12,684 nt of DNA from Paratractidigestivibacter sp963658035. Lineage in GTDB: Bacteria; Actinomycetota; Coriobacteriia; Coriobacteriales; Atopobiaceae. The stretch covers positions 1 through 12,684 of the forward strand of contig CAVKOL010000070.1 of the NCBI GenBank assembly GCA_963658035.1, given 5' to 3'. This document shows positions 5,821-12,684 of this stretch, in pieces. Position 1 is the first letter of the stretch. Each line of letters opens with the position of its first letter. The position numbers were made by a program, and so were the translations under genes. The notes below the pieces were generated by a model. The model searched no databases. It was not told where the DNA came from and saw nothing but the letters and a program-made list of their open reading frames with translations.

Positions 5821-7587
5821 CTACTCGCCTTTCTGGATGCAGCCAAAGGGGCAGGACTGGACGCACTGGTTGCAGCCGATGCACTGGTTGGGGTCAATGA
5901 CGGCCAGCTCGTCGGCATCGCGGCCAAGGGCGGGGCAGCCGATCTGGATGCAGGTGCCGCAGCCCTGGCAACCCTCGATCACCGGCTGCGCGCGGCGGCT
6001 GCGGTCGATCAGGCGGCAGGGCGACTTGAAGACCACCACGGTGAGCTTATCGGCGTGCGAGACGGCCTCTTCAAGCACGCGGCAGATCTCGTCGTTGTCC
6101 TGCGAGTCGCACTGCATGACCTCGTCGACGCCGATGGCCTCGCACAAAGCCGCGATGTCCATGGGCTTGCCGGCCGGCACGTCAAGCGGCGAGACGCCCG
6201 CGGCCTGCTCGGCCAGGGTGACGCCGTTGCAGGGGTTGCCCTGGGCGCCGGTCATGGCCGTGGTGCGGTTGTCCAGGATGCACAGGGTGCCCTTGCCGCC
6301 GTTGTAGACGGTGCCCAGAAGGCTCGTGATGCCAGAATGGGCAAAGGTCGAGTCGCCGATGACGCCCACCACGGGACGGCCCGTGCGCTCGGGCGCGCCG
6401 GCGAGCTCCATGCCGTGGGCCATCGAAAGCGAGGCGCCCATGTCGATGACCGAGTCGACCGCGCGGTACGGCGCGACGGCGCCCAGCGTGTAGCAGCCGA
6501 TGTCGCCGGTCACGATGGCCTTCATCTCGCGCAGCTTCACGTAGACCAGGCGGTGCGGGCAGCCGGCGCAAAACGCGGGCGGACGTGCCGGCAGGCCGGT
6601 CGCGGGCGCGGGATGGGGCGGCTCGGCCAGGCCAAAGGCGGCACGGATGTGGGCCGGGCGTATCTCGCCGCCGCGGGGCAGGGCGCCCGCCGGCGGGACC
6701 GAGACCTCGATGCCCATGGCGCGGACCTTCTCGGTAAAGTAGGTGCAGGTCTCCTCGACCACGTAGAGCTTGTCGACGGAGGCCGCGAACTCGACGATCT
6801 TAGCCGGCGGCAGCGGCCAGGTGAGGCCCAGCTTCAAGACGGACGCCTCGGGCAGGGCCTCGCGCACGTGGGTGTAGAGGGCGCCGGCGCAAATGACGCC
6901 CACAGACGTGTCGCGCATCTCGACGCGGTTGAGCTCGCACGTCTCGGCGTAGGCGATAAGGTCGTCCTCGCGCTGGTCGGTGACGGCGCGGCGGGCGACG
7001 GCGTTGGCGGGCATCATGACGAACTTGGCAATGCGGCTCTCATAGGGGCGCGGCTCCACGGCCACGCGCTCGCCCGCGACGTCGACCATGGTGCGGGTGT
7101 GGGCCACGCGCATGGTCTCGTGCAGCATCACCGGCGTATCAAAGCGCTCGGAGAGGTCGAAGGCCGCGCGGGCGAAATCGTAGGCCTCCTGCGAGTCGCA
7201 GGGGTCAAGGCAGGGGATCCGCGCGAAGCTCGCGTAGTAGCGCGAGTCCTGCTCGTTTTGGGACGAGTAGCACGACGGGTCGTCGGCGACGAGAAGAACG
7301 AGGCCGGCGTTGACGCCCGTGTTGGCCGCGCTCATGAAAGGGTCGGCGGCGACGTTCAACCCCACGTGCTTCATCGCGGCAAGCGCGCGCACGCCGCCCA
7401 TCGCGGCTCCCAGGGCGACCTCGAGGCCCACCTTCTCGTTGGGCGCCCACTCGCAGTAGACGTCGTCTTTCTTGACGAGGTTCTCCAGGGCCTCGGTGGA
7501 AGGCGTGCCGGGGTAGCCAGACCCAACGGCGACGCCCGCCTCCCACAGGCCCTGGGCGATGGCCTCGTTTCCGCTTAGAAGCTGCAT
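5821..7587 (-). CDS. iorA: Indolepyruvate:ferredoxin oxidoreductase, alpha subunit
   Basis: This is the large catalytic subunit with thiamine diphosphate and two [4Fe-4S] clusters, 588 residues, usual for IorA. Residues 1-160 are the pyrimidine-binding domain (GNEAIAQGLWEAG at 6-18, GYPGTPSTE at 24-32). CAGCPHR at 340-346 opens the TPP-binding half, with GDIGCYTLG (361-369) and the GDSTFAHSG...LDN motif (411-440). The C-terminal ferredoxin domain carries Cys540, 543, 546, 551 (CX2CX2CX4CP) and Cys569, 572, 575, 579 (CX2CX2CX3CP). The first cluster's wider spacing is usual for IorA. The ATG at 7587 follows GGAGAGGAGAGG. It lies 88 bp after the acyl-CoA ligase on the same strand. Aromatic substrate use is family knowledge; the exact 2-oxo acid range is not visible. 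Confidence 0.96.
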   Translation of the reverse strand: MQLLSGNEAIAQGLWEAGVAVGSGYPGTPSTEALENLVKKDDVYCEWAPNEKVGLEVALGAAMGGVRALAAMKHVGLNVAADPFMSAANTGVNAGLVLLVADDPSCYSSQNEQDSRYYASFARIPCLDPCDSQEAYDFARAAFDLSERFDTPVMLHETMRVAHTRTMVDVAGERVAVEPRPYESRIAKFVMMPANAVARRAVTDQREDDLIAYAETCELNRVEMRDTSVGVICAGALYTHVREALPEASVLKLGLTWPLPPAKIVEFAASVDKLYVVEETCTYFTEKVRAMGIEVSVPPAGALPRGGEIRPAHIRAAFGLAEPPHPAPATGLPARPPAFCAGCPHRLVYVKLREMKAIVTGDIGCYTLGAVAPYRAVDSVIDMGASLSMAHGMELAGAPERTGRPVVGVIGDSTFAHSGITSLLGTVYNGGKGTLCILDNRTTAMTGAQGNPCNGVTLAEQAAGVSPLDVPAGKPMDIAALCEAIGVDEVMQCDSQDNDEICRVLEEAVSHADKLTVVVFKSPCRLIDRSRRAQPVIEGCQGCGTCIQIGCPALGRDADELAVIDPNQCIGCNQCVQSCPFGCIQKGE

Positions 7588-7675
7588 GTGCCTCTCCTCT
7601 CCTAAAAGCAGGCGCGCGAAGGTGCCCGCCAGTGTTTCTCGCTTGGCGCGCCGCCGGGACGGCGCAGCTCCTGCA

Positions 7676-9316
7676 TTAGCGTTGGTTCTCGTAGTCTACC
7701 AGGCTGACCTGGCCGTACTTTGCGCGCAGGCTGGGCTTCTCGATCTTGCCCGTGGGGTTTCTGGGCACCGGGGCAAATATCACCTTGCGCGGGCGCTTGT
7801 AGCGCGGAAGCGCCAGGCAGAACTTGTTGATGTCGTCCTCGGTGACGCCTTTGGCCTCGGGCTTGAGCTCGATCACCGCGGCAGAAATCTCGCCCAGGCG
7901 CTCGTCGGGGATGCCGATCACGGCCACGTCCTTGATCGCGGGGTAGCCCATGAGGAAGTCCTCGATCTGGACGGGGTAGATGTTCTCGCCGCCCATGATG
8001 ATGACGTCCTTCTTGCGGTCGACCAGCCAGTAGAAGCCGTCGGCGTCCTGGCGGGCCATGTCTCCGGTGTGGAGCCAGCCGTCCTGCAGGGTCTCGGCCG
8101 TGGCCTCGGCGTCCTTGTAGTAGCAGTTCATGAGGCCGGGGCCCTTGACGCACAGCTCCCCCACCTCGCCGGGCGCGACCTCGCGGCCGCCCTCGTCCAA
8201 GATGCGGCACTCCCAGCGGTATCCCGGCACGCCGATGGCGCCCACGTGGTCGGTGTTCTGAACGCCCAGGTGCACGCAGCCGGGACCCATGGACTCCGAC
8301 AGGCCGTAGTTTGTGTCGTACTGCTGGCCGGGGAAGATGTCGAGCCAACGCTTGACCAGGCTCTTGGGCACGGGCTGGGCGCCAATGTGCATGAGGCGCC
8401 ACTGGTCAAGCTGGTAATCGGCCAGGTTGACGCGGCCCTCCTCGATGGCCACCAGGATGTCTTGGGCCCAGGGCACAAGCAGCCACACGATGGTGCAGCC
8501 CTCGTCCGAGACCGTCTGCAGGATGGACTTGGGGCTCACGCCGCGCAGCAGCACGCCGCGGCCGCCGGCAAGGAGGCTACCCATCCAGTGCATGCAGGCG
8601 CCGGTGTGGTAGAGGGGCGGCAGGCAGAGAAAGACGTCGTCTTTGGTCTGGCCGTGGTGGACCTGCTCCATCTCGGCGGCTTGGGCCAGGCTCTCGTGGT
8701 CGTGCAGGATCGCCTTAGGGAATCCCGTGGTGCCCGAGCTAAAGTAGATCGCCGCGTCCTCGTGCAGGTCAAGCGGGATGTTTGGGTCGGTAGACGAGCA
8801 GAGCGCCGCCAGCTCGTAGTAGGGCTCGGCCCAGGTGGGGCAGTCGTCGCCCACGTAGAAGAGGAGGCGCCCCTGCTGGATGCGTCCCACGATGTCCTCG
8901 ACGCGGCCGATGAACTCGGGACCAAAGACCAAGATGTTGACGTCGGCCTTCTCGACGCAGTACTCGATCTCGTCTGCGGAGTAGCGAAAGTTCAAGGGCA
9001 CCACGGTGGCGCCGGTCTTCAAAATGCCAAAGTAGATGGGGAGCCACTCGATGCAGTTGTAGAGAAGGACGGCCACCTTGTCGTCTTTCCTCACGCCGCG
9101 CGAGAGCAGCAGGTTGGCAAAGCGGTTGGCCTTCTCGTCAAAAACCGACCAGCTCATCTCGCGCCTAAAGGGCTGCTCGTCGGTGGTCTCTACCAGGTCA
9201 TAGTCGCGCCAGGTGATGTGGCGGTTCTCGTGCCGCTCGGGATTGACCTCGACCAGGGCGATGTCCGCGCCCTGCTCTGCTGCACATTTGCGCAGCATGT
9301 CTACGATGGTGTTCAC
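7676..9316 (-). CDS. AMP-forming acyl-CoA synthetase / ligase
   Basis: An ANL-superfamily enzyme that activates a carboxylic acid with ATP to an acyl-AMP and then to the acyl-CoA; 546 residues. Motifs in order: P-loop YFSSGTTGFPK (191-201), PPLYHTG (233-239), NYGLSES (336-342), GWLHTGD (413-419), the hinge DRKKDVIIMGGENIYP (433-448), and PTGK with catalytic Lys524. The start is taken as GTG at 9316, because GGAGAGAG precedes it and a perfect TATAAT lies 53 bases upstream; the open frame reaches 9577, but that extension is Pro/Arg/Ala-rich, uncharacteristic and lies upstream of the promoter. First gene of the operon with iorAB. I infer an aryl-acid substrate, either salvaging aryl acetates or working in reverse. 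A medium-chain or crotonobetaine-type ligase is also possible. It is not PaaK-like. Confidence 0.92.
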   Translation of the reverse strand: MNTIVDMLRKCAAEQGADIALVEVNPERHENRHITWRDYDLVETTDEQPFRREMSWSVFDEKANRFANLLLSRGVRKDDKVAVLLYNCIEWLPIYFGILKTGATVVPLNFRYSADEIEYCVEKADVNILVFGPEFIGRVEDIVGRIQQGRLLFYVGDDCPTWAEPYYELAALCSSTDPNIPLDLHEDAAIYFSSGTTGFPKAILHDHESLAQAAEMEQVHHGQTKDDVFLCLPPLYHTGACMHWMGSLLAGGRGVLLRGVSPKSILQTVSDEGCTIVWLLVPWAQDILVAIEEGRVNLADYQLDQWRLMHIGAQPVPKSLVKRWLDIFPGQQYDTNYGLSESMGPGCVHLGVQNTDHVGAIGVPGYRWECRILDEGGREVAPGEVGELCVKGPGLMNCYYKDAEATAETLQDGWLHTGDMARQDADGFYWLVDRKKDVIIMGGENIYPVQIEDFLMGYPAIKDVAVIGIPDERLGEISAAVIELKPEAKGVTEDDINKFCLALPRYKRPRKVIFAPVPRNPTGKIEKPSLRAKYGQVSLVDYENQR

Positions 9317-9335
9317 CAGTCTCTCTCCAAGATGT

Positions 9336-9396
9336 CGATCGCACGCCCCCTCGGCGCGCAACTTTTTGATTATACGAGCGAGGGGGCACGCGATCG
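9336..9396. promoter_or_regulatory. 18-bp imperfect inverted repeat spanning the operon promoter
   Basis: Arms 9336-9353 and 9379-9396 are inverted repeats of 18 bp with two adjacent mismatches. They flank 25 bp that contain the -10 box. The symmetry centre (9366) lies between the -10 and the predicted start, so the transcript carries only one arm. This argues for a DNA operator bound by a dimeric or tetrameric regulator rather than an RNA hairpin. No regulator gene is adjacent. Confidence 0.55.
9369..9374 (-). promoter_or_regulatory. -10 box of the ligase-iorA-iorB operon
   Basis: It is a perfect TATAAT on the minus strand in an otherwise very GC-rich gap, giving a leader of about 46 bases. 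The -35 region 17 bp upstream reads GCGATC and is poor, suggesting an activator or regulated initiation within the surrounding inverted repeat. Confidence 0.6.
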
Positions 9397-9500
9397 CGAG
9401 CGAGTCGGCCAGCGGGCGTGGCGGGTGCGCGGCGGGCGCGGCGAGAGGGACGGCGAGAAGGGCGGGGCGGGCACGCGGCGGGCGTCGGCGAGAAGGCCGG
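9397..9500. other. GC-saturated intergenic low-complexity stretch
   Basis: This follows the permease stop codon. It is almost entirely G and C, with imperfect direct repeats (GCGGCGGGCG followed by a GGCGAGA-type end, twice). No gene, promoter or T-tract terminator is seen, so how transcription of the resistance operon ends before the ligase promoter is unclear. Confidence 0.4.
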
Positions 9501-11591
9501 CTAGCCCAGGCGCAAGACGACGTCCTTGGAGGTCTTGTAGGTGAGAAGGAAGTAGCCGCCGTAGAGGACGGCCACAAAGGCGCCCGTCACCACGAAGGAG
9601 CCGGTGGCCACGTTGCCCAGAAGCGAGGCCAGGGTGTCGTTTACCACGTAGAGCGCGCAGGTGGCGTGTGCCAGTGCCACGACCAGGGGAAACAGGAAGT
9701 AGAAACCTATTTGGGCGAGAAGGGCGCGGCGCACGTCGCAGGGGTCTGCGCCCAGCTGGGACAAGACGCGGTAGCGGCTCGCGTTGTTGGAGGCCTCGCT
9801 GAGCTGCTGCAGGGCCAAGACCGAGGCGCAGCTGATCAGCAGGATGAGGCCAACGTAGGCGGCGAGGTAGCTCATGACGACGCTCATGCCCGTCGACTGG
9901 TCGCGCAGCTCGAGGGCCGAGTAGGTGGTGGAGACGGGCCAGCTCGAGGCGGTCTTCTCGCCGTCTTGGCCCGTGACCGCGAGCGGGGCCATGTAGTCGT
10001 CGACGGCCTGGCGAAACTTCTGATCCATGTCCTCGCGCGGGGCGCTGTAGTTGACGTCCACGTAGACGATCCAGCTGTCCAGTCCCGCGTCGTCGATCAG
10101 GCTATCGGGCACGACAAAGGTGGCGTAGCTGGAGGAGCCCAGGTAGTTGAGCATGGCCTCTGTGGCCAGGGTGTCGCGCGGGCGCAGCTCGCGACCCAGG
10201 ACGTCTATGGAATCGCGCTGGTCGAAGAAGGCCTTCCAAAAGGCATCGAAGGCCTGGTTGTCGCACCACACCAGGCAGCCGTCATCGCCCAGGTCAACGG
10301 GGTCTTGCCCGCACAGGCCGCGCAGGGCGTTGTAGTCCGAGGCGCGCACGAGGTTGACGGGGCTGGTGCTGGTCTGGAAACCCAGGGCAACGGTCGCGTC
10401 GTCGCGGGTGTAGGCCGTGGTCTCGTAGATGTCGCCCAAGGTGAAGGCCTTCTCGCCGTCTTGCGCCAGGTACAGGCGCACCTGGGCGGCGTCTTGGACC
10501 ATCTGGTCCCAGCCGTCGACGTTTACCTCGAGGGCCGCCAGGGCGTCACCGCCGTACTGGCTTGCGGCCTGGCGCGAGGTCTCCCCCACCAAAACGCCCG
10601 AGAGCGAGATATCATAGGCAATACCATGCTCTACCAGGGAGTTCATGGCATGCGCCACCGAGAAACCCGTGCAGATGCCGCACATGGCCAAAAACAGCAT
10701 GGCGCACACCATGGTGATCGAGACCCAGGCCGTGTTGACCCTGGCCGCGATTTGGCGCAGGACAAACATGTTGAGTCCACGCAGGTAGAAACCCTTGTTT
10801 GCACGGGCGGCCAACAAAAGGAAACCCGAGGCCGAGAAGAACAGCAGCGCCGTGCCCACGCTCACCAGGCCGCAGGCCCAGTAGAAATCGGGGCCCAGGC
10901 CCATCATGCCGCCGCGGACCAGCAGGTAGTAGGCCACGCCGATAAGCGCGAGGGCAACGACGAAACACGCGGCGCACACAGGCACGCTGCGCAGGCGCAC
11001 CTTCTCACTTCTCTTCTCGCCGTAGATAAGGTCTACCAGGCGATACCTCGACACCAGGGCGACATCGAAAACAAGTGACACCGCGAATATCGCGGCAAAG
11101 CAGGCCTCCGTTTTTGCGCAGGACGCGGCCGAGAAGAGAAAGGCGAAGCCCTCGACGGTGGTGGAGAACAGGCGCGCCGACACGTAGAGCAAAAGCTGCG
11201 AGAGCAACACGCCCGCGGCAAGTCCCGCCGCCAGCGCCAGGACGCCCACAAAGAGCGTCTCCATCACGATGATGCGCGCGACCTGGACGCGGCCCATGCC
11301 CAGCGTGAGATAGATGCCAAACTCGCGCTTGCGGCGCCCGATCAAGGAGCGGTTGGCGTAGACGACGAGAAAGCCCAGGACCGCCGCGACAAAGACTGAC
11401 ATGGCGTCGAGCAGGGCAAGCATGGTCTCGGCGCTGGTGCGCTGGTCGTTGGAAAGGGATAGCACAGCAGTTTGATATTTGATGGAGTCGAAGGCATAGA
11501 AGACGCAGACGCCCACCATCAAAGTGAGAAAGAAGACCGAGAAATCCTTGATGGAGCGCCGGACGTTTCCGGCCGCGATCTTAGCGAGCAT
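9501..11591 (-). CDS. BceB-like FtsX-family ABC transporter permease (peptide-antibiotic export/sensing)
   Basis: The permease pairs with the adjacent ATPase to detach cell-wall-targeting peptides (bacitracin or lantibiotic type) from lipid-linked precursors, and usually also signals drug flux to a partner kinase. It has 696 residues. Ten hydrophobic segments are visible: about 18-38, 58-80, 106-136, 162-181, 203-225, 236-262, 288-312, then a 250-residue extracytoplasmic domain (313-566), then 570-594, 624-649 and 663-685. The 7+3 arrangement with the large loop between TM7 and TM8 is the BceB hallmark. The N-terminal SIKDFSVFFLTLMVGVCVFYAF block also fits BceB/VraG proteins. The ATG at 11591 overlaps the ATPase stop by 11 bases, so the two are translationally coupled. 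The loop diverges most in this family and decides the drug, which cannot be read here. Confidence 0.9.
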   Translation of the reverse strand: MLAKIAAGNVRRSIKDFSVFFLTLMVGVCVFYAFDSIKYQTAVLSLSNDQRTSAETMLALLDAMSVFVAAVLGFLVVYANRSLIGRRKREFGIYLTLGMGRVQVARIIVMETLFVGVLALAAGLAAGVLLSQLLLYVSARLFSTTVEGFAFLFSAASCAKTEACFAAIFAVSLVFDVALVSRYRLVDLIYGEKRSEKVRLRSVPVCAACFVVALALIGVAYYLLVRGGMMGLGPDFYWACGLVSVGTALLFFSASGFLLLAARANKGFYLRGLNMFVLRQIAARVNTAWVSITMVCAMLFLAMCGICTGFSVAHAMNSLVEHGIAYDISLSGVLVGETSRQAASQYGGDALAALEVNVDGWDQMVQDAAQVRLYLAQDGEKAFTLGDIYETTAYTRDDATVALGFQTSTSPVNLVRASDYNALRGLCGQDPVDLGDDGCLVWCDNQAFDAFWKAFFDQRDSIDVLGRELRPRDTLATEAMLNYLGSSSYATFVVPDSLIDDAGLDSWIVYVDVNYSAPREDMDQKFRQAVDDYMAPLAVTGQDGEKTASSWPVSTTYSALELRDQSTGMSVVMSYLAAYVGLILLISCASVLALQQLSEASNNASRYRVLSQLGADPCDVRRALLAQIGFYFLFPLVVALAHATCALYVVNDTLASLLGNVATGSFVVTGAFVAVLYGGYFLLTYKTSKDVVLRLG

Positions 11592-12426
11592 CGCCGGCCT
11601 CCCCGCCCAGGAAACTGACGGTGTCCATGATCTGGTCGAAGAAGGAGGCGCGGGTCTTCTCGCCGCGGGAAAGCTCGCTCCACAGGCGGCCGTCCTTGAT
11701 AAAGATGACGCGGGTGGCGAAGCTCGCGGCAAAGGAGTCGTGGGTCACCATGATGATCGTCGCGCCGCCGCGGTTGAGGGTGCCCAGGCTCTCGAGCATG
11801 AGGCGAGAGTTGCGCGAGTCAAGGGCGCCGGTGGGCTCGTCGGCCAAAACCAACGACGGGTCGCAGACGATGGCGCGGGCCGCGGCGGTGCGCTGGCGCT
11901 GGCCGCCGCTCATCTCGTAGGGCATCTTGTCCAGGGCGTCCAGGATATTGAGGGTGCGGGCGACCTTTTCGACCTTGGGCGTGACCTCGGCGGCCGGGGT
12001 GCCCGCGATGGTGAGGGCAAGCGCGATGTTCTCGCGGGCGGTCAAGGTGTCCAGCAGGTTGGAGTCCTGGAAAATGAAGCCCAGCTCGTCGCGGCGAAAG
12101 CGGGTGAGGTCGCGGCTGCGCAGGGCCGTGACGTCGACGCCGTTGACGAAGATGTTGCCCGCCGAGGCGCGGTCGATGGTCGAGATACAGTTGAGAAGGG
12201 TCGTCTTGCCCGAACCCGATGGGCCCATGATGGCCACGAACTCGCCGGCGTCGACGTCGAAGGAGACGCCGTCGAGGGCTCGGCAGACGTTTGACTTGTT
12301 GCCAAAGTACTTCTCGACGTTGACCAGGCGAAGGACGGGGTTGGCGGGGGCCGGGGCGGCGGCGCGGGGCTCGCCGGCCAGGACGCCGGCTGCGCGGGCG
12401 GGGGTCTGGAAATGGGCTGCCTTCAT
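11581..12426 (-). CDS. BceA-like ABC transporter ATP-binding protein
   Basis: This cytoplasmic ATPase of the Bce-type transporter has 281 residues. Walker A is GPSGSGKTT (68-76). The Q-loop region is FIFQDSNLLDTLTARENI (117-134), close to the BceA pattern. The signature is MSGGQRQR (172-179), Walker B is LVLADEPTG (192-200) and the H-loop is IIMVTHD (224-230). The ATG at 12426 has AGAGAGGA about eight bases upstream. Residues 1-30 are an Ala/Pro-rich extension not typical of the family, and no internal Met offers a shorter start, so the true N-terminus is less certain than the core. It begins 120 bp after the kinase gene and overlaps the permease. It is distinct from MacB/LolD ATPases mainly by context and by the NLLDTLT segment. 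Confidence 0.92.
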   Translation of the reverse strand: MKAAHFQTPARAAGVLAGEPRAAAPAPANPVLRLVNVEKYFGNKSNVCRALDGVSFDVDAGEFVAIMGPSGSGKTTLLNCISTIDRASAGNIFVNGVDVTALRSRDLTRFRRDELGFIFQDSNLLDTLTARENIALALTIAGTPAAEVTPKVEKVARTLNILDALDKMPYEMSGGQRQRTAAARAIVCDPSLVLADEPTGALDSRNSRLMLESLGTLNRGGATIIMVTHDSFAASFATRVIFIKDGRLWSELSRGEKTRASFFDQIMDTVSFLGGEAGDAR

Positions 12427-12514
12427 GAGGCGGGTCCTCTCTCTAGAGGCGTGCGGGTCGCCTTCTATCCTGCGGCGCGGGCGCACGGCGAGCCATGGGC
12501 ACGGGTGAGGGCAA

Positions 12515-12532
12515 CCTTACGCTTTGGTAAGG
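12515..12532. promoter_or_regulatory. BceR-like operator palindrome upstream of the transporter genes
   Basis: CCTTAC-N6-GTAAGG is a perfect 6+6 inverted repeat in the 120-bp gap before the ATPase gene. Its core TTAC-N6-GTAA matches the outer half-sites of the BceR consensus TNACA-N4-TGTAA, but the inner A/T pair is C/G here. The -10 candidate for the transporter, ATAGAA (12463-12468 on minus), lies downstream and is weak. A small RNA hairpin is the alternative reading. Confidence 0.45.
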
Positions 12533-12546
12533 CTGCGGGCCCCGGC

Positions 12547-12684
12547 CTATCCGGCATAGGAATCTGGGAACTCGATCGTGACGCAGGTCCCCTCGCCCGG
12601 CGCCGAGAAGGCCTGCGCGCAAAGGCCCATCTTCTCGCACAGCGTGCGCACCAGATACAAACCAATGCCTGTTGAATGGGGGTA
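12547..12684 (-). CDS. Sensor histidine kinase, C-terminal fragment (runs off the right edge)
   Basis: Only the last 45 residues are in the window, ending in TAG at 12547. They include STGIGLYLVRTLCEKMGL, the G2 box and following helix of a HATPase_c domain, then EGTCVTIEFP, the final strand. The GIGLYLV...LC.KMGL wording is close to the small intramembrane-sensing kinases of the BceS group. It lies directly upstream of a BceAB-type transporter on the same strand, the standard layout in which the permease passes the antibiotic signal to the kinase and its regulator induces bceAB. The membrane part, the phospho-accepting His and the response regulator gene are outside the window, so the BceS assignment is inferred. 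Confidence 0.85.
   Translation of the reverse strand, partial: YPHSTGIGLYLVRTLCEKMGLCAQAFSAPGEGTCVTIEFPDSYAG

Noticed and set aside
5800..7578. 592-codon plus-strand frame opposite iorA, and a similar 661-codon frame at 7559-9544
   Set aside because: These are high-GC antisense shadows with Ala/Asp/His/Gly-biased translations. The minus-strand frames carry complete IorA and acyl-CoA ligase motifs.
7588..7675. Possible attenuator between the ligase and iorA (GGCGCGC with GCGCGCC and a short TTTT)
   Set aside because: A 7-bp stem with a loop of nearly 40 bases and a four-base T-run is within chance for this GC content.
9317..9577. 87-residue N-terminal extension of the acyl-CoA ligase
   Set aside because: It overlaps the permease end and the TATAAT promoter; composition is Pro/Arg/Ala junk unlike ANL enzymes.
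9213..11078. 621-codon plus-strand frame opposite the permease
   Set aside because: Third-position GC shadow; the minus-strand product has ten membrane segments and the expected coupling to the ATPase.

Overview
The window is GC-rich bacterial DNA. Its gene set is a Bce-type peptide-antibiotic resistance module, an indolepyruvate:ferredoxin oxidoreductase operon, a DUF6273/collagen-like surface protein and a small coriobacterial-looking hypothetical protein. From family knowledge this fits an anaerobic, gut-type actinobacterium of the Coriobacteriia (an Olsenella, Collinsella or Atopobiaceae relative). The genus cannot be fixed from the sequence alone.

Layout. Positions 1-193 (minus) hold the 5' end of aspS (aspartyl-tRNA synthetase). 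Divergent from it is a HAD-family phosphatase (371-1033, plus), then a 101-residue conserved-type protein of unknown function (1198-1503, plus) closed by a strong terminator. Positions 1562-1803 contain no gene. They hold a 136-bp near-symmetric palindromic element (1588-1723) and the terminator of the next minus-strand gene.

Positions 1804-4833 (minus) encode a 1009-residue secreted, membrane-anchored protein. It has a signal peptide, a DUF6273-like head, five 'SYD' modules interleaved with six 'WW' modules, three long Gly-X-Y collagen-like tracts, and a C-terminal transmembrane anchor without LPXTG. Upstream, 4834-5173 is regulatory: a minus-strand promoter, two direct repeats that fit LytTR response-regulator boxes, a possible plus-strand small RNA with a clear intrinsic terminator, and the minus-strand terminator of the next operon.

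Positions 5174-9316 (minus) form an operon in the order AMP-forming acyl-CoA ligase, iorA, iorB. IorAB oxidatively decarboxylates aryl-pyruvates to aryl-acetyl-CoA and reduces ferredoxin. The ligase probably interconverts the aryl (or other) acid and its CoA ester, which points to aromatic amino acid fermentation. Its -10 box (TATAAT) sits inside an 18-bp imperfect inverted repeat that looks like an operator.

Positions 9501-12684 (minus) carry a Bce-like module: the end of a sensor histidine kinase, a BceA-like ATPase and a BceB-like permease with 10 predicted TM segments and a large extracytoplasmic loop between TM7 and TM8. A TTAC-N6-GTAA palindrome upstream of the ATPase resembles the BceR operator. 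Together these should sense and remove cell-wall-active peptides.

The least explained parts are the 1588-1723 palindrome, the LytTR-like/small-RNA divergent region at 4878-5062, and the modular collagen-like adhesin.
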